DNA of 19,330 nt from UBA4661 sp002405405 (GCA_036847245.1 DAIUAL010000039.1:1-19330); one strand, 5' to 3'. Shown: positions 1 to 7,821, numbered from the stretch's first letter. The notes: a model not told the origin generated them from the letters alone. Program-made: numbers and translations.

Positions 1-64
1 CCCCCCCCCCCTCCCCCTCTCCCTCCCCACTCCCCCTTCCCCTCCCTTTTTTTTTTCCATTTCC
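1..64 (-). repeat. Polypurine G-rich low-complexity tract
   Basis: Apart from single exceptions, the plus strand here is all C and T, with C11 at the very start and T10 at 47-56. The minus strand, which is the coding strand of the adjacent lipoprotein gene, is therefore A/G-rich with at least six runs of three or more G. The tract begins just after that gene's TAA stop (65-67) and continues the purine bias of the gene's last 30 codons. Such a strand could form G-quadruplex or triplex DNA. It sits at the window edge, so a low-quality contig end is also possible. Confidence 0.75.
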
Positions 65-1288
65 TTACCCTTTTCCTGATCCTTTCCCTTTTCCTTTTCC
101 TTTCCCATTTCCTTTTCCATTCCCATTTCCGTTGCCATTCCCATTTCCGTTGATATTCTTTTTGTTATTTGTGTCGTTAGAGGCAAATGCTTGACCGTCG
201 GTCTTAGTGGTTTGTTGATCGCCCCGCGGATTGATTCGAATACGTACACGATGGCGACCGTCGAATTTAGTTGGCGTATAGGTAATACGATAAAAATTGC
301 GCAAGCTTCGATAGATATCTTCAAATGCTGAACGCATCTCTTTCTCGCTAGCTACAGCATAATGACGTCCACCCGTTTCTTGCGCCATAACTTGAAGAAT
401 ACCATCATTCGGATAACCGAAACCAATCGAGAAAATACGCACATCTTCTTTTTTAGCAAGACGTACAACTTCGGCATCGCTTGTGCGTGAAGCATTATCT
501 TCACCATCAGTAAATACCACTACGGCGCGAGGCACATCAGATGGTGCAGATTGCAATGCAAGAATGGATTCTTTCAAACCATCATACATTGCTGTATAAT
601 ACCCCAATACTTTGTCGTTTGAGTTACGAAGTGATTGCAAAACTTGCGCACTATCAGCAGAAGGTAACACCACGACACGTGCTTTACTATCGAAGGTCGT
701 AATACCAATGCGATCATAACTCCGCTTCATGCTTACAAAAATAGCAGAGGCATTATTTAGAGCTTGCAGTGTTCCGCCCATCGATCCTCCCCGATCGAGC
801 GTCAACATAACACTATACGCTATAGAGTCTTTATCGCCAAATTCACGGACAGAAAAATCTCTAACTGTAATAGTATCTTTCCCCAACATTTCTGTCATTC
901 CGCTCCAATATCCCCGATAATCACCGGAACCTTTGTAGTAGGGTTCTGCCATACCGGTAATAAAATTTCCTGTTGAATCTACCACACGAGCAAAAACGCG
1001 TACCTGCTTTGGATAATCCTGCGTTTCTGTGCGCCAAATATCAAGGAAAATTTTATTGATATCGACCGAATCGATAGACTTTGTTCCGGTAATATATACG
1101 GGTTTAGATTTGGTGGCATGTAGCACGCTGTCCCGCAAGGTAGTCGGCGTATAATCATCAAACCGCATGGAAAGACTTTGCGGTCGAGAAGAAGAACAAC
1201 TATTCAGAATGGCACAAAGTACAACACCTGTCATCAGTACTGCAAAACGTACTTTGCGAGACGAATATATCATGGCAATCCACTGCAT
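65..1288 (-). CDS. VWA-domain lipoprotein with Gly-Asn/Gly-Lys repeat tail
   Basis: The product is a predicted outer-membrane or periplasmic lipoprotein with a von Willebrand factor A domain, a fold that usually binds protein partners through a metal site. The ATG at 1288 (or at 1273) gives a signal peptide with an R/K-rich start, a hydrophobic core and a lipobox ending in Leu-Asn-Ser-Cys. An ATG at 1381 would add 31 hydrophobic residues before the signal and is less likely. The VWA domain covers roughly the middle half. Its metal-site motif reads Asp-Arg-Gly-Gly-Ser-Met instead of DxSxS, so the first serine is replaced, while Thr-Asp-Gly-Glu-Asp is intact. The last 30 residues are Gly alternating with Asn, then with Lys. 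It lies 144 bases after the O-methyltransferase stop and may share its transcript. The partner and exact function are unknown. Confidence 0.8.
   Translation of the reverse strand: MQWIAMIYSSRKVRFAVLMTGVVLCAILNSCSSSRPQSLSMRFDDYTPTTLRDSVLHATKSKPVYITGTKSIDSVDINKIFLDIWRTETQDYPKQVRVFARVVDSTGNFITGMAEPYYKGSGDYRGYWSGMTEMLGKDTITVRDFSVREFGDKDSIAYSVMLTLDRGGSMGGTLQALNNASAIFVSMKRSYDRIGITTFDSKARVVVLPSADSAQVLQSLRNSNDKVLGYYTAMYDGLKESILALQSAPSDVPRAVVVFTDGEDNASRTSDAEVVRLAKKEDVRIFSIGFGYPNDGILQVMAQETGGRHYAVASEKEMRSAFEDIYRSLRNFYRITYTPTKFDGRHRVRIRINPRGDQQTTKTDGQAFASNDTNNKKNINGNGNGNGNGNGKGNGKGKGKGKGSGKG
68..160 (-). repeat. In-frame six-base repeat coding (Gly-Asn/Lys)n tail
   Basis: The last about 30 codons of the VWA lipoprotein alternate GGN with AAT/AAC and then with AAA, giving Gly-Asn repeats followed by Gly-Lys repeats. 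Codons vary between GGA, GGG and GGC, so the array is imperfect at DNA level. It is almost all purine on the coding strand. Repeats of this kind can change length by slippage in steps of six bases without breaking the frame. The Lys-rich end gives the protein a strongly basic tail. Confidence 0.8.
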
Positions 1289-1432
1289 AATTATAGCCGA
1301 AAACGAACGATACAAAAATACACCTTGTCCGCTAGCAAGAACGCTGTAACAAAGCATGTACACAAGAAACGTCTGGCTCATTCATTCATACAAATAGCAA
1401 AAACAGTATCACACAAACATAAATCGGATAGA

Positions 1433-2086
1433 TTATAGTTTTACGCACACTAACATTCCGTCGCCAAGTGGTACAAGCGAACTCAAGACATCCGAACGTT
1501 TTGTTACTTCATGATTAAATGCTCGCAGTGACTCTACCAATTCATCATGATTATCAGCATCAGCAATATTGCCCCAAGCCAAAACATTATCAGCAACAAT
1601 AACACCGCCATGACGCATCAAGGGTAACAGCATCGTGAAGTACGATAAGTAATTCTTTTTATCGCCATCGATAAAGGCAAAATCAAACTGATATGTGGGT
1701 GTAAATTTTGGAAGTAATTCCATTGCATCACCCACATGAATTTGCACCTTACCTGCAAGTCCTGCTTCTCGTGCTTTGCGTGCGGCAAATTCCGCATGGC
1801 GAGCATTTTTTTCAAAAGAAGTAATCATACCATGATCGCTCAGCATTTGTGCAATACCAATAGTAGAATACCCGGCAAGCGTGCCGATTTCTACCGCATA
1901 TTGAGCATTCATACTCTTAAGCAACACACGAAAATAAGCTAATTGTTCGGGTGCAATTTGAATACCCGGAAACCCTTTCTCTTCAGCTTGAACATTGAGT
2001 TCTGATAAGAATTCGTCGCGGTCACCAAAGTTGTCAGCGATATACTGATACACTTCTTCATTGAATGTTTTAAAGCCTTTCATCAT
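1433..2086 (-). CDS. SAM-dependent O-methyltransferase (caffeoyl-CoA/catechol type)
   Basis: This is a class I S-adenosylmethionine-dependent methyltransferase of about 217 residues, the usual length of the small metal-dependent O-methyltransferase family. The SAM-binding motif I appears as Glu-Ile-Gly-Thr-Leu-Ala-Gly-Tyr-Ser near residue 66. The metal-binding segment Phe-Ile-Asp-Gly-Asp-Lys-Lys-Asn-Tyr is near 138, and Asp-Asn near 166 completes the metal ligands. The first ATG is at 2086 with another at 2083; a TTG at 2092 is less likely. There is no SD site. It starts 29 bases after the MCE gene stop, so the two are probably co-transcribed. The family acts on small hydroxylated aromatic compounds or related substrates; the substrate here cannot be read from sequence. 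Confidence 0.9.
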   Translation of the reverse strand: MMKGFKTFNEEVYQYIADNFGDRDEFLSELNVQAEEKGFPGIQIAPEQLAYFRVLLKSMNAQYAVEIGTLAGYSTIGIAQMLSDHGMITSFEKNARHAEFAARKAREAGLAGKVQIHVGDAMELLPKFTPTYQFDFAFIDGDKKNYLSYFTMLLPLMRHGGVIVADNVLAWGNIADADNHDELVESLRAFNHEVTKRSDVLSSLVPLGDGMLVCVKL

Positions 2087-2115
2087 AATCAAATCGTATC
2101 AAAAAAAATAAAAAG

Positions 2116-3057
2116 TTATGGACGCGTACCAAGACGGACATTGACATTAATACCATTAGCGTTGATAAATTTGACCAAGAAATGAATATCCGTCAGTGCG
2201 GAGTCAAGTCGAGCGGCAAGCATATCATCATAAATGATGCGATTGGCAAAGCCTTTTGTCCGGCGGATATCATTTAAGAGGGCTTGTGCTTGCTCTAAAG
2301 TACCATCCGCATTTTTGCGTGTTGTATCTAGGGAACGAATAAATGTGTTTGCATTGCCAGTTAATGTACTCAGTGATGCAACCAATGAATCAACCGGACC
2401 ATTTTTACGTGCCAATACTCGAACATCAGCTGTAATTGCATCAAGATTGGCGATGGTACGTTGCAATGTGGAACGGTTTGCTTTAAGCAATTCGTTACCT
2501 GTTGATGCAATTTCCGAAAGGTTTTGCACAGTGCTCTTAATTGACGAAGAAAATTGTGGATCACCCATGACATTCGTTAGCACAGCCGTAATGGTATCTA
2601 AACGCATAATCGTTGATTTTGCACTTTGAGCGACATCACCAACCATAGCGACAAGTTCAGACACGTCCACAGCTGTTTCACCTCGAATCGTCATTGATGA
2701 TGCATAAGGAGTTGGTGATATACCAGGCATAATTTCAATTTTTTTTCCACCCGTTATTTCAAGCATAACAATTCTGGCAACAGCATCGGCTTTAATATCA
2801 TCCATACGATTTAAAGCAGCAACAATGCGTACAGCACCGTTGATATTGTCCACACTGACAACCGTACCACGTTTTACACCGGCAACGGTTACAGGGGCAG
2901 ATGGCTCAATACCGCCGGACGAAGGAAAAGTCATAACAATCTGCGCTTGATTATTTGTTATTGCCCCCCGACCTAAAAGCAGAGCACCGACAAGCAAACA
3001 CAAACCAAGAAATGATACGATTCCAACTTTGAGTTCAATTGCTTTGTTATTATTCAT
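2116..3057 (-). CDS. MCE/MlaD-family lipid-transport protein
   Basis: About 313 residues with one N-terminal membrane helix (about residues 8-30) and one MCE domain (about 38-115) carrying the typical Val-Thr-Val-Ala-Gly-Val-Lys-Arg-Gly-Thr-Val stretch. A long helical periplasmic region follows. Family members form rings that shuttle phospholipids or other lipids between inner and outer membranes with an ABC transporter. The permease and ATPase partners are not in this window. The ATG at 3057 is chosen because a longer reading to 3144 would run through the ssb terminator and place 29 unrelated residues before the membrane helix. There is no SD site. It heads a probable operon with the O-methyltransferase and VWA lipoprotein genes. 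Confidence 0.85.
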   Translation of the reverse strand: MNNNKAIELKVGIVSFLGLCLLVGALLLGRGAITNNQAQIVMTFPSSGGIEPSAPVTVAGVKRGTVVSVDNINGAVRIVAALNRMDDIKADAVARIVMLEITGGKKIEIMPGISPTPYASSMTIRGETAVDVSELVAMVGDVAQSAKSTIMRLDTITAVLTNVMGDPQFSSSIKSTVQNLSEIASTGNELLKANRSTLQRTIANLDAITADVRVLARKNGPVDSLVASLSTLTGNANTFIRSLDTTRKNADGTLEQAQALLNDIRRTKGFANRIIYDDMLAARLDSALTDIHFLVKFINANGINVNVRLGTRP

Positions 3058-3112
3058 AGTCAATAAAAAATTCGCCGGTAAAAGATTTAATCCAACGGAA
3101 CACAAATTGAGA

Positions 3113-3158
3113 CGAAATAAAAAGCCCTTTGCAGTGTTTGGCATACCGCAAAGGGCTT
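3113..3158 (-). terminator. Intrinsic terminator after ssb
   Basis: A perfect 11-bp inverted repeat, AAGCCCTTTGC at 3122-3132 and GCAAAGGGCTT at 3148-3158, encloses a 15-base loop. On the minus strand it is followed by TTTTTATTT. It lies 61 bases after the ssb stop and 61 bases before the MCE start, so it separates the two minus-strand transcription units. Confidence 0.9.
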
Positions 3159-3219
3159 GTAGAGTACTGCTTATGCACTATCGATTATACGAAGAGCATC
3201 AAGAATGCAACAGTCCGAA

Positions 3220-3624
3220 CTAGAAAGAAATATCATCGGATGCGCCCAACGCGAAATCATCATTATTATAGGATTCTTCGCGATGTGATACTGACTTGCC
3301 ATCTAAAATGAGCATATTTTCGGCGACAATGTCCGTAACGTAACGACGATCACCGTTCTTTTCAATCGAGCGTGTTTGAATTTTCCCCTCAATGTACAAA
3401 CGAGATCCTTTACGAACTTTCTCCCCAATAATCTCTGCTAACTTGCGCCATGCGACCACGGAATGCCAATCTGTTCGCTCTTGCAATGCCCCATCTTTAT
3501 CTTTCCAAACCTCTGATGTTGCCAGTGAAAACGTTGTATATGGTGTACCGGTCTGTGTATATTTCACATCCGGATCTTTACCAACATTACCGATCAACAT
3601 CACTTTGTTAATGCTACGCGACAT
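3220..3624 (-). CDS. ssb: Single-stranded DNA-binding protein
   Basis: A 134-residue protein starting Met-Ser-Arg-Ser-Ile-Asn-Lys-Val, with the SSB oligonucleotide-binding fold over about residues 1-108. Recognisable family stretches are Leu-Ile-Gly-Asn-Val-Gly-Lys-Asp-Pro, Trp-His-Ser-Val-Val-Ala-Trp and Tyr-Ile-Glu-Gly-Lys. The C-terminus is short and ends in the acidic tip Asp-Asp-Ile-Ser-Phe, close to the usual DDIPF that recruits replication and repair enzymes. It should bind ssDNA as a tetramer during replication, recombination and repair. AGGA lies six bases before the ATG. It is probably the last gene of the upstream minus-strand run, ending at the 3113-3158 terminator. Confidence 0.96.
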   Translation of the reverse strand: MSRSINKVMLIGNVGKDPDVKYTQTGTPYTTFSLATSEVWKDKDGALQERTDWHSVVAWRKLAEIIGEKVRKGSRLYIEGKIQTRSIEKNGDRRYVTDIVAENMLILDGKSVSHREESYNNDDFALGASDDISF

Positions 3625-3797
3625 ACGCCATCCTATAAATTAAACCAACAACAAACCGAACTATCAAATAACTATGCTGAGTAATTCTTTTCCTGATTAT
3701 TTGATTTGCACTCAACAAGAATTACAAAATTCGTGAAAAATGGCGTGATAGTCAAATTTATGAGTGTGAAATTGAACATGCTTCCGTCCACGTACTA

Positions 3798-4580
3798 TTA
3801 ATGTTCCCCAACCTTCTTCAAAAAATCATGGACACTGGCAAGAGTAAGGGTATAGCCATCGAACATTCCAAAAGTATCATGCCCAAGCCAATCACCAAGA
3901 TTCATATACACGCCTAAGCTACCGTCTTTTTTTAAGAATTCATGCCGCATCGGCTGGTGTAAATGTCCCATGATAACAAAATCAACATCTTCGTTCATAA
4001 TTTTTGCTTGCGCAAAATCCGTCAGTCCATTTTTTTCATTCCCATAATTTTTATCGCTTGTGTAAGCACGACTTCGGCGCGATACACCGGCGGCAAGACC
4101 AACACCAATATCCGGATGCAGCCATTTCCAGAGCCACTGATTAATACGACTGCGTAGAATTTTTTTGAGAATCAAATACCCTGTGTCGTTGTATGCTTTG
4201 CCATCGCCATGAGCGAAATAAAATTTTTTGCCTCGGATGGTGGTTGCAAGATCCTCTCGATAAATAGGTATATGCAATTCTTCTTCAAAAAAAGACCGCT
4301 GCCCAAAGTAGTGATTTCCCATGAGATAATGAATTTCAGCACCCTTGCCCTGACTACCTCCATACACCCTCAATTGAGCCAATGCCGCTAATGTACGGAT
4401 ATGATATTTGGGAATAACCGTGTTGTATTCAAACCAGTAATCAAAAAGATCTCCGACGATATACAGTTGTTCACAATCACGGGTAATTGCAGACAAGAAT
4501 GTTAATAACAAACGCTCGCGATTGATATCCTGCGAGCGTTCGCCGAGTCCTAAATGCAGATCCGAAATAAAATAAATCAT
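3798..4580 (-). CDS. lpxH: LpxH-like UDP-2,3-diacylglucosamine hydrolase (metallophosphoesterase)
   Basis: A 260-residue calcineurin-like metallophosphoesterase. Metal-site motifs are in the family order: Asp7-Leu-His9, Gly-Asp44-Leu-Phe-Asp, Gly-Asn89-His90, His124-Gly-Asp and Gly-His206-Leu-His208. In lipid A synthesis this family splits UDP-2,3-diacylglucosamine to lipid X and UMP at the inner face of the cytoplasmic membrane. The Trp/Leu-rich stretch at about 147-156 fits the membrane-associated cap of LpxH-like enzymes. The residue after Gly-Asn-His is Tyr where many relatives have Asp or Glu. The ATG at 4580 has no SD site and starts 36 bases after the pta stop. The LpxH assignment within the superfamily is inference; another diacylglucosamine or pyrophosphate hydrolase is possible. 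Confidence 0.82.
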   Translation of the reverse strand: MIYFISDLHLGLGERSQDINRERLLLTFLSAITRDCEQLYIVGDLFDYWFEYNTVIPKYHIRTLAALAQLRVYGGSQGKGAEIHYLMGNHYFGQRSFFEEELHIPIYREDLATTIRGKKFYFAHGDGKAYNDTGYLILKKILRSRINQWLWKWLHPDIGVGLAAGVSRRSRAYTSDKNYGNEKNGLTDFAQAKIMNEDVDFVIMGHLHQPMRHEFLKKDGSLGVYMNLGDWLGHDTFGMFDGYTLTLASVHDFLKKVGEH

Positions 4581-4616
4581 AATCTTGGTAGTATGCTTTT
4601 CTTATCGGCTATAATA

Positions 4617-5597
4617 CTATACTGTCATCAATGCACCAATAGCTGCTGTGGTAACGATATCATCGACCGAACAACCACGCGACAAGTCTAAATATGGGTG
4701 TGCTAAACCTTGTATGACTGGACCGATTGCTTCTGCACCGCCCCAACGCTCTGCGATTTTATATGCAATATTACCTGCATCAAGATCAGGAAAGACAAAC
4801 ACATTTGCCTGACCTGCAACCGAAGAATCCGGAGCTTTGCGTTCTGCAATACTTGGTACAAATGCTGCATCAAACTGTAATTCCCCATCGATATGAAGCA
4901 GTGGCTCTTTTTGCCGGACAATTGCAAGAGCCTCTCGTACTTTATCCACATCGACATGCTCAGCACTTCCCCGTGTAGCAAAAGAAAGCAATGCGACATG
5001 TGGTATATTGCCTGAAAGTTTTCGGTAGTATTGCGCCGACGCAATAGCGATGTCTGCCAGTTGAGAAGCTGTCGGCTGTGGAACAACAGCACAATCTGCA
5101 AACGCATACAAATGGGATTCGCGTATCATTAAAAACTGGCTACTTACCACTGAAATCCCTTGTTGTAAACCAACTGTACGTAATCCTGCACGAACAACAT
5201 TCGCTGTAGTTGAAAGCGAGCCGCTTACACAAGCCGATACAACACCATGCTTGAGTAGCATTCCTGAGCAATACAAAGGATCAGTTACAAGAGTACGAGC
5301 ATCCTCGATCGTTATACCTTTTTTCTGCAACTGCTGATATAACTCTTGAGCAAATACTTCATGCTGAACGTGAGCAATTGGATCAAGAATATCAAGATGA
5401 TCAATTGTTAGACCAAATCGTTGTGCTTCGGCAAAAATTGCTTGCTTGCTGCCAATAAGCATGGGCTGTGCAATAGCTTGTTCAACAAGTGTAAGAGCCG
5501 CACGAAGAACGCGCTCATCGGTGGCATCGGCAAGACCGATACGACGCTGAAGAGCAGAGGCTCTCTGCCGAAGATTGGATGCTACAGGAGAGATCAT
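4617..5597 (-). CDS. pta: Phosphate acetyltransferase
   Basis: A 326-residue stand-alone catalytic domain of phosphotransacetylase, without the N-terminal DRTGG/AAA extension of the long enzymes. It interconverts acetyl-CoA plus phosphate with acetyl phosphate plus CoA in the cytosol, usually with acetate kinase. Diagnostic stretches are Leu-Ser-Phe-Ala-Thr-Arg-Gly-Ser at 204-211, Gln-Phe-Asp-Ala-Ala at 241-245, Phe-Pro-Asp-Leu-Asp-Ala-Gly-Asn at 269-276, and Gly-Gly-Ala-Glu-Ala-Ile-Gly-Pro at 286-293 followed by Leu-Ser-Arg-Gly-Cys-Ser. These favour acetyl over butyryl specificity. The ATG at 5597 is preferred over the in-frame TTG at 5618. Acetate kinase is not in the window. It lies between cheV and the lpxH-like gene with gaps of 68 and 36 bases. 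Confidence 0.93.
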   Translation of the reverse strand: MISPVASNLRQRASALQRRIGLADATDERVLRAALTLVEQAIAQPMLIGSKQAIFAEAQRFGLTIDHLDILDPIAHVQHEVFAQELYQQLQKKGITIEDARTLVTDPLYCSGMLLKHGVVSACVSGSLSTTANVVRAGLRTVGLQQGISVVSSQFLMIRESHLYAFADCAVVPQPTASQLADIAIASAQYYRKLSGNIPHVALLSFATRGSAEHVDVDKVREALAIVRQKEPLLHIDGELQFDAAFVPSIAERKAPDSSVAGQANVFVFPDLDAGNIAYKIAERWGGAEAIGPVIQGLAHPYLDLSRGCSVDDIVTTAAIGALMTV

Positions 5598-5665
5598 GAA
5601 TATATTATTTATTGGCAATCAGGGTACATCAACAACAGACCGAGAAGTCATTCCCAATATACCGA

Positions 5666-6631
5666 TTAGTTAGTTTGTGCTTTCAGTTGTCCTGACTGCA
5701 CCAACAGCTCGCGCATAGTATCGAGTAGTAATCCAATTTTCGGCTTCGTTAATTGTGCACTTGCGCCTACTGATCGACCTTTATGTGCTACATCATCCGA
5801 AATAATCGAAGAAAAAAGAATGATTGGCAAATGTTGCAGTTGAGGACTCAATTTAATTCTTTTTGTCAGTGCCAATCCGTCCATCTGAGGCATTTCAATA
5901 TCAGTGATAATGATATTCACAATTTTCCGAATATCTTCGCCCGCAAGCACCCTTTTTTGCACGCCCTCTAAAAATTCCCATGCAGACTGACCGTCGTTAA
6001 ACGCTTCGACTTTATAGTTCGCCACGCGTAGGCGATCAAGAATCATCTTACGAATTGTTGGTGAATCTTCGGCAGTAACTACAGTAATACTTGCAAGATC
6101 ATCACTTGACTTAACCTCGACGTGTTCCATACCAAGCTTAGGATTAATCTCTGCGACGATCTTCTCTACATCCACCATGAGAATATTACTTGTTTCTGTC
6201 TTGATAATCCCGATGACGGTAGAACTTTGCATATCAAAATCATGAATAACATCCGGTGGCTCGACTTGTTTCCATGAAAATCGATGAATCCGTCGTACTT
6301 GATTGACAATAAAACCCATCTTCATAGAGTTAAACTCGGCAACAATCAATTTTCGATCATCAGCTATATTGGGAGTCGAAAACAGCCACTGATTTAAATC
6401 AACTGCGGGGATAATCGAATTACGCAGATTGAAAACACCTTTGACAGCTTTTGGCATATTGGGAAACTCTGTCAGCTCCGGCAAACGAATAATTTCACGA
6501 ACTTTGATAACGTTGATCCCAAACGATTGCGATTCAATTTCACCAGTTTCTAAGGGATACTCCAATGTAAATTCAATGACCTCGAGTTCGTTTGTTCCCG
6601 ACTCTAAAAGGATATTTGTTTGATTCAACAT
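5666..6631 (-). CDS. cheV: CheV-type chemotaxis coupling protein (CheW-REC)
   Basis: A 321-residue fusion of a CheW-like coupling domain (about 15-165) and a response-regulator receiver domain (about 183-310). The receiver keeps the key residues: Glu188-Asp189 acidic pair, Asp244 phospho-acceptor in Thr-Asp-Ile-Glu-Met-Pro-Gln-Met-Asp-Gly, Ser275, and Lys296 in Lys-Pro-Lys. CheV links chemoreceptors to the kinase CheA and is itself phosphorylated, which helps adaptation. No receptor, CheA or other che gene lies nearby, so this is an isolated chemotaxis gene among metabolic genes. GGAG lies seven bases before the ATG, the same SD core as in the flagellin genes to the right. Confidence 0.92.
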   Translation of the reverse strand: MLNQTNILLESGTNELEVIEFTLEYPLETGEIESQSFGINVIKVREIIRLPELTEFPNMPKAVKGVFNLRNSIIPAVDLNQWLFSTPNIADDRKLIVAEFNSMKMGFIVNQVRRIHRFSWKQVEPPDVIHDFDMQSSTVIGIIKTETSNILMVDVEKIVAEINPKLGMEHVEVKSSDDLASITVVTAEDSPTIRKMILDRLRVANYKVEAFNDGQSAWEFLEGVQKRVLAGEDIRKIVNIIITDIEMPQMDGLALTKRIKLSPQLQHLPIILFSSIISDDVAHKGRSVGASAQLTKPKIGLLLDTMRELLVQSGQLKAQTN

Positions 6632-6680
6632 ACCATAGCTCCGAAAAGGTGAAAATTGTGGAATAAATAACGAGGGTATA

Positions 6681-6735
6681 TCACGATGTTGTCTTTAAGA
6701 CACCCATGTGAGGCGCGAGGGAACGCTCATCGTGA
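6681..6735. other. Nested inverted repeats between propeller lipoprotein and cheV
   Basis: TCACGAT (6681-6687) and ATCGTGA (6729-6735) form a 7-bp inverted repeat enclosing the near-palindrome TGTCTT-T-AAGACA (6690-6702). The outer arm overlaps the lipoprotein stop codon. No T-run follows on either strand, so it does not look like a standard intrinsic terminator. It may be a chance structure, an mRNA processing element or a regulator site before cheV. Confidence 0.3.
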
Positions 6736-7821
6736 AATTACAATACTCGGCGCAAATGGCAACCGAAATGTTGCCGTGGTTGTTGCATCTGTATTGTCGC
6801 ATAATGTTATAGTTGAAGAAAGCGCGTCGGCAAGCATAATTTCATCGCGAACGGGATTATACGACATACTGGTTGCCGTACGTGTTTGCACGACACGCAC
6901 GAGCACACGGCTTCGCGTATCAATACGTATGATGGCATTCGGTGTCAGCACAAAACCAAATTGTCGCGTTGTAACAACAAAACCTAATGGCAATGTCGTT
7001 GTAGAATCTTGCGCATTATCGGCAAAACCCACAGTTGAAAGTACTTGGCGATTCGCCATGTTAACATATGATATGCGTGGCGTGGAGCGTGGTAAAGCAT
7101 TGAACTTGCCATTACCCGCTGAAATAACGAGCAGTGTTGATTTATCGACATCAGGTTGCAGAAAAACCGGTGCTTCCGGCACAGGAATCGTTTGTGTAAC
7201 ACTATTCGTTCGTGTATCAACAAACGATACAGAGTTATCCGAACGGTTTGCCACGAAAAGTACATTCTCTTGTACGTCAATATCAACAGGATCATTACCC
7301 ACGATAACTTCGCCGGCAAGACGAAAATTTGTTACGTCAAGAATCGATAATCGATTACTTCCTTCACAAGCAATATACCCAGTCGTGGCATTACCGAAAG
7401 CAATATCGCGTGGTATACGGTTTTGTGCACTAAAATCAATGGTTGCTAATCGTCGATAGTTAGAGTCCGCAATGACAACAATTTGCCGTAATGACGGTAT
7501 GAAAACGTACAAATTACCTCGAAAGAGAATTACCTTACTAATATCGCCGCCAAGATTAATTGAACCATTCGTAGCTGACAAGATATTATTCAAAAGGACA
7601 CGATTCGTCGGAAACTCTACTGACGCAATAGTTGTTTGCCCTTGATTCCCCACAGCAAAAACCTGCCATTGTGTGGAAGATCCTTCGTTGAGCAATGGCT
7701 CGTCCGGAGTACAACCACAAAAAAGTAGAACACAAGAAAATGCTACAAATACTAGGCTTGATTGCAATGCTTTGCTTATAAACCCTGAGAAGATGATTTG
7801 ACTATTTCGATAATTATACAT
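6727..7821 (-). CDS. YVTN-type beta-propeller lipoprotein
   Basis: About 364 residues, starting at the ATG at 7821, which overlaps the nucleoside phosphorylase stop codon. A signal peptide with a long hydrophobic core ends in Leu-Phe-Cys-Gly-Cys, so Cys37 is the likely lipidated residue. The mature part shows repeated beta-propeller blades of the YVTN/surface-antigen kind, such as Arg-Leu-Ser-Ile-Leu-Asp-Val, Val-Gly-Asn-Asp-Pro-Val-Asp-Ile and Leu-Phe-Val-Ala-Asn-Arg-Ser-Asp-Asn-Ser-Val-Ser. Such proteins are usually exported binding scaffolds; I recognise no catalytic motif and the ligand is unknown. The overlap with the upstream gene suggests translational coupling. A GTG at 7833 gives an alternative start four residues longer. 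Confidence 0.8.
   Translation of the reverse strand: MYNYRNSQIIFSGFISKALQSSLVFVAFSCVLLFCGCTPDEPLLNEGSSTQWQVFAVGNQGQTTIASVEFPTNRVLLNNILSATNGSINLGGDISKVILFRGNLYVFIPSLRQIVVIADSNYRRLATIDFSAQNRIPRDIAFGNATTGYIACEGSNRLSILDVTNFRLAGEVIVGNDPVDIDVQENVLFVANRSDNSVSFVDTRTNSVTQTIPVPEAPVFLQPDVDKSTLLVISAGNGKFNALPRSTPRISYVNMANRQVLSTVGFADNAQDSTTTLPLGFVVTTRQFGFVLTPNAIIRIDTRSRVLVRVVQTRTATSMSYNPVRDEIMLADALSSTITLCDNTDATTTATFRLPFAPSIVISR

Noticed and set aside
1409..1440. TATGTTTG and TATAAT strings upstream of the VWA lipoprotein gene
   Set aside because: No matching upstream box at a proper spacing; the region may simply be AT-rich, so no promoter is called.
3058..3144. 29-residue N-terminal extension of the MCE protein
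   Set aside because: It would be translated through the ssb terminator hairpin and lacks features of the family; the ATG at 3057 directly precedes the membrane helix.
3753..3760. TAAATTTG on the minus strand upstream of ssb as a TAnnTTTG promoter
   Set aside because: No TTG at the proper distance and about 130 bases from the ssb ATG.
6686..7459. Plus-strand frame of 257 codons opposite the beta-propeller lipoprotein
   Set aside because: It has no recognisable domain; the opposite strand has a signal peptide, lipobox and propeller repeats, so this is a shadow.
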